DNA of 64,000 nt from Octadecabacter arcticus 238. Its GTDB lineage: Bacteria > Pseudomonadota > Alphaproteobacteria > Rhodobacterales > Rhodobacteraceae. Position numbers and translations under genes: made by a program. Shown here in pieces: positions 11,295 through 18,348 of this stretch; position 1 is the first letter of the stretch, and the number at the start of each line of letters is the position of its first letter. The stretch is taken from contig NC_020908.1 of the NCBI RefSeq assembly GCF_000155735.2, positions 1-64,000 of the forward strand, read 5' to 3'. The notes under the pieces were generated by a model, which searched no databases, was not told the origin of the DNA, and saw only the letters and a list, made by a program, of their open reading frames with translations.

Positions 11295-12899
11295 GTAACT
11301 CCCAAGGACCCCATCGGATATCGGGTTTTGTGTTGCCCTTGCGACGTTAGAGCCGAGCGATGATCTGTTGTGGTGATAGGGTGAGTGTTTCGAGGATATT
11401 GCCCCCGTGTTTTCTGACCGTCGAGATGACGGATCTGATGTCAGCGAAGACCTGCGCGCCCTCGAGGGTGCGGAAAGTTCCCGAGATTTTCATGCGCAAC
11501 TTCATCATGCGCAGGTCCCGTTCGGCCTGATTGTTGGTGAAGGGAACTGTGAAGTCCGTAAGGAACCTTAGGACGTCATCACGGTAGTCGCGCAAGCGGA
11601 CCAGAAGGTTATGGCCTGGCCGCCTGGCTTTTCGGCCTCGCGCACCAGTGCGTCTAGCCAGTGGGTCTTGTCGCTCATGGAAGGCGAGGCCCTCGGTGAG
11701 GATCGCCATGTATTTGGTGAGGATGTCGTGGTGAACCGACGTGGGGAGTTCGGTCTCGCCTCGCCCCTGAGCCGCGCACTTGAGCTGATTGGCGCTGTTG
11801 AGCAGCACGCTCATCGCGCACGCCCACGGCTCCTTTTCGATTTCTTCGATGGCCTTGAGTTCCCGTAAATGATGCGCCCCGCACAGGGCGTGCGCGTCCA
11901 CCCCACTCATATGGGCGTAATAGGACTTCCAGTGGTCATGAACAATTGTCCCGCCGGTCAGGAAGGATGGAACAGCACCGCGCTTGGCGCTGATGCGATA
12001 ATGCGTGAAGGCGAGATCGCTGATTGAGTGCAGCCAGTGCAGCTTACCATCAACACGAAGTCCGGTCTCATCCAGATGCCGAACGCCGCCTTCATTGAGC
12101 CGGGCCAGAATGTGTTCGACGACGCCACCCAAGGTACGCGCTGTGCCGTTCACCCAGTTGGTCACGCTGGCCGCGCATAGGCTGGTGGCACCAAACAAAT
12201 CACGCAGGAGTTGGCAGACCCGATCCTCGGGGATCAGCTGCTGAACATTGCAGTAGACCGCCGCCGCCCGAATGCGCTTACCGTATTGCACGTGTGCATT
12301 CACGCCATCGGGAAAGGTGGCTGTCGTCGTGGCTCGGCAATGGCCACAACAATAAATCGCTGCCTGATGCTCTGTGACCTCCAGACGCGGCACCGGTATG
12401 TCATAAACCTGACGCCTCTCCACCGCCTTGATCATCCCAGCCGTCAAGCCATGCTGACAGGTGCCACAGGCCTCAGCCTCATGTCGCTCCACAAAGTCAG
12501 GCGTTGCTGTCTGACGTAGGGTGTCGCCTCGGTGGCCAACTTGGCCACCACTTTTCTTACCGGACTTACCACGCAGGCTACGCGGTACCGGCTTCTTCAA
12601 CCCATCACTCGAAGGCGGCTTGCTGCTATTACTGCTGTTCTTGGCCAACTGACGCCGCAGATCCGCATTCTTTTGCGCCATGCTCGCCAACGCGGCTTCC
12701 AACTCGGCGATCCTGCGCAGAGCCGTGGCGAGGAGTTGTTCAAGAGCAGTAACTTGGTCCATTCCACCAATGATTCAGAGAAATCGTCACAGCGCCACGA
12801 AATTCAGACCACAACAGAAAATTCATGCGCCTAATGGCCAAGGAGACTCACATCAAAACTGACAAAAACCCGTTATCGGCTGGGGTGCTTGGGAGTTAC
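11295..12899. mobile_element. IS66-family insertion sequence, 1605 bp, single-gene type
   Basis: Both ends begin GTAACTCCCAAG and share ACCCCA, GATA and CGGGTTTT blocks over about 40 bp as inverted repeats. The flanks are a direct repeat TAATAAA at 11288-11294 and 12900-12906. IS66 elements usually duplicate 8 bp; the eighth position does not match here. Only the large transposase is present, without the tnpA/tnpB helper genes, as in the ISBst12-like subgroup. It sits upstream of the split BLUF gene, probably in its promoter. Confidence 0.9.
11347..12762 (-). CDS. IS66-family transposase
   Basis: This 471-residue DDE transposase has the IS66 layout. An N-terminal coiled-coil segment (MDQVTALEQLLATALRRIAE) is followed by the basic linker NSSNSSKPPSSDG. 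A zinc-finger-like region with CGTCQHG and CCGHCRA comes next, then the catalytic domain with HLDETGLRVDG, VHDHWKSYY and CGAHHLRELKAI. The C-terminal glutamate region is FTNNQAERDLRMMKLRMKISGTFR. The frame is open throughout and bounded by both inverted repeats, so this copy looks intact and potentially active. The ATG at 12762 is the first in the frame and is family-like. Confidence 0.94.
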   Translation of the reverse strand: MDQVTALEQLLATALRRIAELEAALASMAQKNADLRRQLAKNSSNSSKPPSSDGLKKPVPRSLRGKSGKKSGGQVGHRGDTLRQTATPDFVERHEAEACGTCQHGLTAGMIKAVERRQVYDIPVPRLEVTEHQAAIYCCGHCRATTTATFPDGVNAHVQYGKRIRAAAVYCNVQQLIPEDRVCQLLRDLFGATSLCAASVTNWVNGTARTLGGVVEHILARLNEGGVRHLDETGLRVDGKLHWLHSISDLAFTHYRISAKRGAVPSFLTGGTIVHDHWKSYYAHMSGVDAHALCGAHHLRELKAIEEIEKEPWACAMSVLLNSANQLKCAAQGRGETELPTSVHHDILTKYMAILTEGLAFHERQDPLARRTGARGRKARRPGHNLLVRLRDYRDDVLRFLTDFTVPFTNNQAERDLRMMKLRMKISGTFRTLEGAQVFADIRSVISTVRKHGGNILETLTLSPQQIIARL

Positions 12900-12906
12900 T
12901 AATAAA

Positions 12907-13331
12907 CTATAATTAGATTGACAGCGGCGTTATGCAAATGTTTCGACAGTTGCATTGTTTACAGATCGAACAAATGTCACCGCTGACAGACCAATTTTCA
13001 GCGGCCAAAAAAGCCGCACCAGTCTATACGTCTTCGCCGTAACCCTATGGAAATAGGGCGAACCCCAATCTTCACCCGCGGCGCCGATTCTGTCTGGGTT
13101 CCTACCATCTTGGCTGCGACAATTCACCACCGATTACGTCCTTGCATGCACTGTCCGCCATCCCAAATGGCCGTTCTCACCGCCCAGATCGGTCGGGCTG
13201 TTATTCCCAAGCCGGCCAACCCATTGGCATGCAAAACCGCCCCAATCACGCGCCGCATCCCCATCTTATCATCCCTTTACCCGCACCGCCCGCTTTGCTC
13301 TAACGGGCGCAACAGAATTTGGAGCCTACTC
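12907..13331. other. Intergenic region upstream of pncB
   Basis: These 425 bp between the IS66 right end and pncB contain no convincing gene. The left part is AT-richer and would have been the region upstream of the BLUF gene before the IS66 insertion. A 66-codon minus-strand frame (12930-13130) has no family features and no good ribosome site. GGAGCC lies 11 bp before the pncB ATG. No clear promoter or stem-loop was identified. Confidence 0.5.
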
Positions 13332-14624
13332 ATGGTCGACATCGCAACCCGCGTCTGGAACCACAAATGGAAGATCGACCCGATCGTCCGCTCCCTCATC
13401 GACACGGATTTCTATAAACTGCTGATGTGCCAGTCGGTGTTTCGCAACAAACCCGACACCCAAGTCACGTTTTCGCTGATCAACCGGTCCAAATCTATCC
13501 GCTTGGCCGATCAAATCGACGAAGGTGAATTGCGCGAACAACTAGACCACGTCCGCTCCCTCTCTCTGACGCGCGGTGAATCCACTTGGATGCGCGGAAA
13601 CACCTTTTACGGCAAACGTTCCATGTTCAGCCCTGAATTCATGGATTGGTTCGAAGACTTGCGCCTGCCGCCCTACCACCTCGAAAAACACGACGGCCAA
13701 TATGAACTGACGTTTGAAGGCTCATGGCCCGAGGTCATGCTCTGGGAAATTCCGGCGCTCTCGATCCTGATGGAACTGCGTGGCCGCGCCGTCCTTGGTA
13801 ATATGGGGCGGTTCGAACTCGAAATCCTTTACGCCCGCGCTATGACGAAACTCTGGGAAAAGGTCGAAAAACTCCGCCCACTGGATGACCTGCGCGTCGC
13901 TGATTTCGGCACCCGCCGCCGCCACAGCTTCCTGTGGCAGGACTGGGCGGTTCAGGCCATGCGCGAGGGCTTGGGCGACAATTTCACTGGCACCTCCAAC
14001 TGCCTGATTGCCAAAAACCGTGACCTCGCCGCCATCGGCACCAATGCCCACGAACTGCCCATGGTCTACTCCGCATTGGCCAAAGACGACGCAACTCTGG
14101 CCCGCGCGCCCTACGACGTCTTGTCGGACTGGCAAGACGAACACGACGGCAACCTGCGCATCATCCTGCCCGACACCTACGGCACGCAAGGTTTCCTCGA
14201 CAATGCCCCCGATTGGCTGGCGGGCTGGACAGGCATCCGGGTTGACAGCGGCGACCCCGCAACAGGTGCCGAACGTGCGATCAACTGGTGGAAATCGCGC
14301 GGTGAAGACCCGCGCGACAAACTGGTGATCTTCAGTGACGGGCTCGACGTCGATAAAATCGTCGCCCTCCACAAACAATTTCAGGGCCGCACCCGCGTGT
14401 CATTCGGTTGGGGCACCATGCTCACCAACGACTTCAAAGGCCTCACACCCGGCGACACACTCGCCCCGTTCTCCCTCGTCTGCAAAGCCGTATCAGCCAA
14501 CGGTCAACCAACCGTTAAACTCAGCGATAATCCCAACAAAGCCATGGGACCGCTTGAAGAAATCGAACGCTACAAACGGGTGTTCGGGGTCGGAGAACAG
14601 GAACGGTTGCAGGTTGTCGTCTAA
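13332..14624 (+). CDS. pncB: Nicotinate phosphoribosyltransferase PncB
   Basis: PncB converts nicotinate and PRPP to nicotinate mononucleotide, the second step of NAD salvage after PncA. The protein starts MVDIATRVWNHKWKIDPIVRSLIDTDFYKLLM, with the family DTDFYKLLM motif. Further motifs are FGTRRRHS, GTNAHELPMVYSAL (phosphorylated-histidine region), GIRVDSGDP and IFSDGLDVDKIV. The 430-residue length matches the family. The ATG at 13332 is chosen because upstream codons do not resemble the family and GGAGCC precedes it. pncA is in the same orientation on the far side of the insertion elements. Confidence 0.95.
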   Translation: MVDIATRVWNHKWKIDPIVRSLIDTDFYKLLMCQSVFRNKPDTQVTFSLINRSKSIRLADQIDEGELREQLDHVRSLSLTRGESTWMRGNTFYGKRSMFSPEFMDWFEDLRLPPYHLEKHDGQYELTFEGSWPEVMLWEIPALSILMELRGRAVLGNMGRFELEILYARAMTKLWEKVEKLRPLDDLRVADFGTRRRHSFLWQDWAVQAMREGLGDNFTGTSNCLIAKNRDLAAIGTNAHELPMVYSALAKDDATLARAPYDVLSDWQDEHDGNLRIILPDTYGTQGFLDNAPDWLAGWTGIRVDSGDPATGAERAINWWKSRGEDPRDKLVIFSDGLDVDKIVALHKQFQGRTRVSFGWGTMLTNDFKGLTPGDTLAPFSLVCKAVSANGQPTVKLSDNPNKAMGPLEEIERYKRVFGVGEQERLQVVV

Positions 14625-14742
14625 GTCCGACGCGCTCATCCTCGTTGCACAAAACCCATCCGCACCGAACGCTGTCTTCAAATCTTGATAACGCCTCCTG
14701 CCTAAGGTCCGACGTTGCATTCGTCCCCTTTCAGGAGCAATC

Positions 14743-15885
14743 ATGTCCGACACATCCCACATCCTCGGTTTGCCCTATATTCAACCCGCCCAAGCCCAAA
14801 AACACGTCACCCACAACGAAGCGCTCCGTGTTCTGGATGCGCTGGTTCAACTGTCCGTTGAAGATCGTGACCAAACCGCGCCACCCGCGACCCCGACCAG
14901 CGGTGACCGTCATATCGTGGCCGCAAACGCCAGCGGTGACTGGACTGGACAGGACGGGTCCATTGCCGTTTACGAGAACGCGGCTTGGGCGTTCTACGCG
15001 CCCCAAAACGGGTGGCAAGCTGTGGTTCGCGCAGAAGGTATGATGCTCATCTTTAACGGCTTGGACTGGGTAGGGTCCGCAATTGACGCATCGGCGCTTC
15101 AGAACGTGAACGGCGTTGGGATTAACACCACAGCGGACGACGTGAACCGTCTTGCAGTCTCAGCGGATGCGACGCTTCTATCCCATAACGGCAGTGATCA
15201 CCGCGTTGTCGTCAACAAAGATGCACCAACGGATACGGCGAGCCTTCTGTTTCAAACCGGCTATTCCGGTCGCGCAGAAATGGGTACAGCAGGGGGCGAT
15301 GATTTCTCGATCAAAGTCAGCAACGAATCGATGTCTTGGAACACGGCCCTGACCTTGGATGGCGCCACAGGTCGTGCGGAATTTCCGTCCGGTGCGCAGG
15401 TTGCGTGCCGCGTTGATATTGGTGGTCGCGTTTATTGTTACACGGACAATCGCTGGGTCACCCACCACCCGGCTTTCGGCGCTCAAACCGAAAACGTATT
15501 CAGCAATGGCGGAACTGACGCAGAGCCTACAAAGTCATGGGCAAATATGTCGGTCTTGGTGGCCCAAAAAAGCCGCCTCACAACGTTGGAGGTCGCTCTG
15601 CGGCCAAGCTCGACAGAAATAACGGGCTATGATTTGCGCGTCTATTTCCAAACAGGTCCTTGGGGCGCTGGTTGGACGTCTAATGGAAGCGTAACGCGCA
15701 CGCTTCTTGGGTCAGTTGACAGTGCGACCGTCGCCGATGGCTTCAATCGCGTTACCGTCGATCTGGGCGACTACGAGGTTTCAGATGATGGATTCGTGGT
15801 GGTGTTTATGCGCCCTATCGGAACAATTTCTGCGACGCGTTACCTTTATACCTCGATGTTCCTGACCTACTTATCGCCGTCCTGA
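14743..15885 (+). CDS. DUF2793 domain protein, phage/GTA tail-like
   Basis: The N-terminal 110 residues match the DUF2793 pattern common in Rhodobacteraceae prophage and gene-transfer-agent clusters: LGLPYIQPAQAQKHVTHNEALRVLDALVQLSV, then GDRHIVAANASGDWTGQDGSIAVYENAAWAFYAPQNGW. The rest is rich in beta strand, Gly, Ser and Thr, like a tail or receptor-binding protein. No other phage genes lie nearby, so it is a lone cargo gene or a remnant. CAGGAGCAATC supplies the ribosome site. It is convergent with arfB, 20 bp away. Function beyond the domain name is not established. Confidence 0.8.
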   Translation: MSDTSHILGLPYIQPAQAQKHVTHNEALRVLDALVQLSVEDRDQTAPPATPTSGDRHIVAANASGDWTGQDGSIAVYENAAWAFYAPQNGWQAVVRAEGMMLIFNGLDWVGSAIDASALQNVNGVGINTTADDVNRLAVSADATLLSHNGSDHRVVVNKDAPTDTASLLFQTGYSGRAEMGTAGGDDFSIKVSNESMSWNTALTLDGATGRAEFPSGAQVACRVDIGGRVYCYTDNRWVTHHPAFGAQTENVFSNGGTDAEPTKSWANMSVLVAQKSRLTTLEVALRPSSTEITGYDLRVYFQTGPWGAGWTSNGSVTRTLLGSVDSATVADGFNRVTVDLGDYEVSDDGFVVVFMRPIGTISATRYLYTSMFLTYLSPS

Positions 15886-15905
15886 TGCGCCACACTGCGG
15901 GTGGA

Positions 15906-16325
15906 TCAATCCACGATCTTCCCCCGCAGGCTCTTTACCTCGCCGCGCTGCTTTTTTGCATCCACCCGCTTGCGTTTCTGGTTCAAAGACACCCGCGTCT
16001 TTACCCGTCGCTTGGACACAAACAGTGCCGCCCGTATCATATCCGCCAGCCGCTCCCGTGCGATCTCGCGGTTGCGCGCCTGTGACCGCGTGTCCTGCAC
16101 GAACAAAATCACCGCACCGTCGCCCGTCCATTTGCGCCCCGCCAGCCGTTTTAGCCGCGTCTTCACTGGACCGGTCAGCGCAGGCGATCGCGCCGCCTCG
16201 AATCGCAGTTCCACCGCCGTCGAAACCTTGTTGACGTTCTGCCCGCCGGGGCCGGACGCGCGCACGAATTGCTCGGTCAGCTCCCAGTCCTCAATTTCGA
16301 TTGAATCATTAATGCGAAGTCCCAT
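15906..16325 (-). CDS. arfB: Alternative ribosome-rescue factor ArfB (peptidyl-tRNA hydrolase)
   Basis: ArfB hydrolyses peptidyl-tRNA on ribosomes stalled without a stop codon. The N-terminal domain has the release-factor motif ASGPGGQNVNKVST, with the catalytic GGQ near residue 26. The basic C-terminal tail (SKRRVKTRVSLNQKRKRVDAKKQR) fits the mRNA entry channel. From the ATG at 16325 the protein is 139 residues, normal for ArfB. The frame extends up to 16382, but those codons run through the palindromic repeats described next and do not resemble the family. Confidence 0.93.
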   Translation of the reverse strand: MGLRINDSIEIEDWELTEQFVRASGPGGQNVNKVSTAVELRFEAARSPALTGPVKTRLKRLAGRKWTGDGAVILFVQDTRSQARNREIARERLADMIRAALFVSKRRVKTRVSLNQKRKRVDAKKQRGEVKSLRGKIVD

Positions 16326-16340
16326 TTCGCACCATCCCAC

Positions 16341-16383
16341 TTTTGTACAAACCAGACAAACCCCTGTTTGAGTTTTGTACAAA
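16341..16383. promoter_or_regulatory. Paired TTTTGTACAAA palindromes upstream of arfB
   Basis: The 11-mer TTTTGTACAAA occurs at 16341-16351 and 16373-16383, a centre-to-centre distance of 32 bp (about three helical turns). Its core TTTGTACAAA is a perfect palindrome. Between the copies lies another inverted repeat, CAAAC-CCCT-GTTTG. The block sits 16-58 bp upstream of the arfB start. The arrangement resembles an operator for a dimeric repressor binding cooperatively; the regulator is not identifiable. Confidence 0.55.
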
Positions 16384-16403
16384 TTCGATTGGTTTCAACG
16401 AAA

Positions 16404-16434
16404 AAGGGCCACCCTGCATGGCAAGGCGGCCCTT
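16404..16434 (-). terminator. Intrinsic terminator after the micro-ORF cassette
   Basis: Read on the minus strand, AAGGGCCGCC and GGTGGCCCTT pair around an 11-base loop, followed by a T-run (TTTTT including the last stem bases). It lies 8 bp after the stop of the second micro-ORF. It would end a transcript from the cassette at 16442-16591 before arfB. Confidence 0.7.
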
Positions 16435-16441
16435 CGAAAGT

Positions 16442-16522
16442 TCAGGAGGTGTGGCCGGTTAGAGCGCAATCCGAAGAGTGCACGCCGTTAAGAAGCGCGG
16501 TCTCACCTATGGTCATTCGCAT
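16442..16522 (-). CDS. Possible 26-codon micro-ORF
   Basis: A minus-strand ATG at 16522 opens MRMTIGETALLNGV and continues to a TGA at 16442-16444 (26 residues, two cysteine/serine-rich turns near the end). A second in-frame ATG is at 16516. No strong ribosome site precedes it. It starts 12 bp after the stop of the stronger 18-codon ORF and ends just before an intrinsic terminator. I do not recognise the peptide. It may be translated by coupling, or be non-coding RNA. Confidence 0.3.
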   Translation of the reverse strand: MRMTIGETALLNGVHSSDCALTGHTS

Positions 16523-16534
16523 CCAAGGTTTGCC

Positions 16535-16591
16535 CTAGACACGGCCCCCCATAGTTGTCCCGTCACACGTCTCCACTATCTTTCTAGACAC
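16535..16591 (-). CDS. 18-codon micro-ORF with perfect Shine-Dalgarno
   Basis: On the minus strand AAGGAGGTGATCCAG (16605-16591) is an uninterrupted 15-nt complement of the conserved 3' end of 16S rRNA. The GTG start (16591-16589) lies 7 bp after GGAGG. The codons read MSRKIVETCDGTTMGGRV and then TAG. Such a strong ribosome site before a tiny frame suggests a leader peptide, a small expressed peptide or a dual-function small RNA. The AT-rich DNA just upstream could hold a promoter. The peptide family is not recognised. Confidence 0.4.
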   Translation of the reverse strand: MSRKIVETCDGTTMGGRV

Positions 16592-16631
16592 TGGATCACC
16601 TCCTTCCGTTTGTTTCTGTTAAGGATAGAAA

Positions 16632-16646
16632 ACCACAAGTTGTGGT
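16632..16646. promoter_or_regulatory. Inverted repeat ACCACAA-N-TTGTGGT
   Basis: A perfect 7+1+7 inverted repeat lies between the yhhQ stop (16673) and the micro-ORF ribosome site. On the minus strand it is followed by TTTTCT. It could therefore be a weak terminator for yhhQ, or an operator for the micro-ORF transcript. Sequence alone does not decide. Confidence 0.4.
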
Positions 16647-16672
16647 AATCTCCAAAGGAAAAATGACTAACC

Positions 16673-17308
16673 CTAGTTGGACTGTGTCATTCGTCCAACA
16701 ATTAGGCGGAATGGTAGCAGGGCCATGAGCGCAATGGTCAGCTTCACGCCCCAGTCCGCCACGGCCAGTGAAACCCAGAGCGGCGCGTCCGGTCCAGCAA
16801 GCAAGAATGGCACCACATCCCATGCCCATGAAATCTCTGCATCGGCATTGGCACCAAATGAGATCAACCCACTGAATGCAATGGCGAAAAACAGTGCCGT
16901 GTCGATGGTCGACCCGATCAATGTCGATGCCAAAGGCGCGCGCCACCACGCCCCGTCACGCAGCCGTTGAAAGATCGCCACGTCGATCAATTGCGCCACC
17001 AAGAACGCCGTCGCGGACCCAACCGCCACACGAAGCGCCACGGCAGGAAATTCAAATCCGTCGCCTTGGATCATGATCTGGCTGCCAATCAACGAACAGA
17101 CGACACCGAAAATAAAACCAATGAAAACAACGCGCCGCGCCGTGGCTGCGCCATAAACGCGGTTCATCACGTCAGTGACAAGGAACGCTAGCGGGTAGGA
17201 AAATGCACCCCAAGTCAGCAATCCGTCAAGGATCAGAAACTGCACAAGGATGTTAGAAGCCACCACAACGATGGCCATGGCGAACACGCCAGGAAGAATT
17301 CGGGTCAT
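16673..17308 (-). CDS. yhhQ: Queuosine precursor transporter YhhQ
   Basis: YhhQ is an inner-membrane protein that imports queuosine precursors (preQ0/preQ1) for tRNA modification. The protein has about six hydrophobic segments. These include VFAMAIVVVASNILVQFLIL, WGAFSYPLAFLVTDVMNRVYG (a family signature), VVFIGFIFGVVCSLIGSQI and the C-terminal VADWGVKLTIALMALLPF. It is 211 residues from the ATG at 17308. A TTG at 17329 would add seven residues; neither start has a strong ribosome site. A hairpin (17334-17370, GTCGG...CCGAC) just upstream could regulate it, but it does not match a preQ1 riboswitch I recognise. Confidence 0.88.
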   Translation of the reverse strand: MTRILPGVFAMAIVVVASNILVQFLILDGLLTWGAFSYPLAFLVTDVMNRVYGAATARRVVFIGFIFGVVCSLIGSQIMIQGDGFEFPAVALRVAVGSATAFLVAQLIDVAIFQRLRDGAWWRAPLASTLIGSTIDTALFFAIAFSGLISFGANADAEISWAWDVVPFLLAGPDAPLWVSLAVADWGVKLTIALMALLPFRLIVGRMTQSN

Positions 17309-17412
17309 AATATCAATCCGTTTTGACAAGGTAGTCGGACACTTGGCCCTTCAGAATAAAGGTCGCCGACCTAGTGCGGCGCGGCGTCCCGCTTGTCAAT
17401 GGATCCGTTTCG

Positions 17413-18348
17413 TCACTCGCTTTGGGCGACCGCCAAACACTGTCCGGGTAAGCGCGCCATGGTCAGCGGACCCCGCGGTGCGCGTGGCGTTGCGTTGGGA
17501 TCAGCGGGCGTCGGAGGTGGTGGATTTAGAATGTCATTCACCCAATTTTGCGCATCTGCACATCCGTCACCAGCGGGCGGAGGCGCTTGATCCTCACATC
17601 CTGTGTTCCCGTCAGGACACCGGAGCCGCACGTGAAAATGGTAATGATGTCCGTGCCATGGCCGAATTCTATTCAACCACGCGCGATCACCGGTTTCCCA
17701 GTTGCACATCGCAACCTTCGCACCGGGGAATACGAAAATCCGTGCCGTACGCGGGTCACTTGCCGCCGCGCGCAGCAGCTGCATGTGTTGTTCTGTCCAG
17801 CTCGAATTGGTAAACGCACCGCGCTCACGGCGCATGGAAATAGAAGACAGGTCTTCGCGTTCTTGGCGGTTCAGGGTCAAACGGTCGGGCGGTAACATCC
17901 AGATATCGGCGTCCAGACCGGTCTGGTGTGACGCATGGCCCGTCAACATCGGCCCGCCGCGTGGCTGGCTCATATCGCCGACATAAATTCCGTCCCAACC
18001 GTTCATCGTCGCGGCAAAGCGGCTAAGGTCCTGAATGAAATCGACCGTCTCAGGTTGCGCCCAATTGCGGTTGCGCGACAGACGCATCGCCTGCCATGTC
18101 GCACCGGTTTCCGGCAATTGCACAGCGCCGGCCTGACACCCACGGGCGTAGCCACCAAACGCCTCGGACCGTTGGTTTGACGCAGTGGGAATATAGCCAA
18201 ACACCTCTTTTGCGACGCGAATGTCGCCTGCGTTCTGCGTTGAAATCACCGCCGTAGCAGCCGCTGCTTGGCTAACGTCGGTGTTGCGGCAACTGGCGGT
18301 CAACGCCAATGCTGCGACCAAAATACTCGTTCTGACTATGCCGACCAT
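17413..18348 (-). CDS. mepA: Penicillin-insensitive murein endopeptidase MepA
   Basis: MepA is a periplasmic LAS-type zinc metalloendopeptidase that cleaves D-Ala-mDAP crosslinks in peptidoglycan. The N-terminal hydrophobic stretch ends LTASC, a plausible lipobox, so it may be a lipoprotein. Zinc ligands are expected in HASHQTGLDADIWM near residue 140 and HHYHFHVRLRCP near 235. Other conserved segments are GYIPTASNQRSEAFGGYARGC cut by the family pattern and NWAQPETVDF. The C-terminus is proline-rich. The gene overlaps the upstream MFS gene by 13 bp, which suggests co-transcription. Confidence 0.92.
   Translation of the reverse strand: MVGIVRTSILVAALALTASCRNTDVSQAAAATAVISTQNAGDIRVAKEVFGYIPTASNQRSEAFGGYARGCQAGAVQLPETGATWQAMRLSRNRNWAQPETVDFIQDLSRFAATMNGWDGIYVGDMSQPRGGPMLTGHASHQTGLDADIWMLPPDRLTLNRQEREDLSSISMRRERGAFTNSSWTEQHMQLLRAAASDPRTARIFVFPGAKVAMCNWETGDRAWLNRIRPWHGHHYHFHVRLRCPDGNTGCEDQAPPPAGDGCADAQNWVNDILNPPPPTPADPNATPRAPRGPLTMARLPGQCLAVAQSE

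Noticed and set aside
12930..13130. A 66-codon minus-strand frame between the IS66 element and pncB
   Set aside because: It has no family features, weak start context and mixed composition.
16588..16606. A fragment of 16S rRNA, because CTGGATCACCTCCTT matches the 3' end of the gene
   Set aside because: The match stops at 15 bases with no further rRNA sequence. The opposite strand gives a ribosome site at ideal distance to a small frame.
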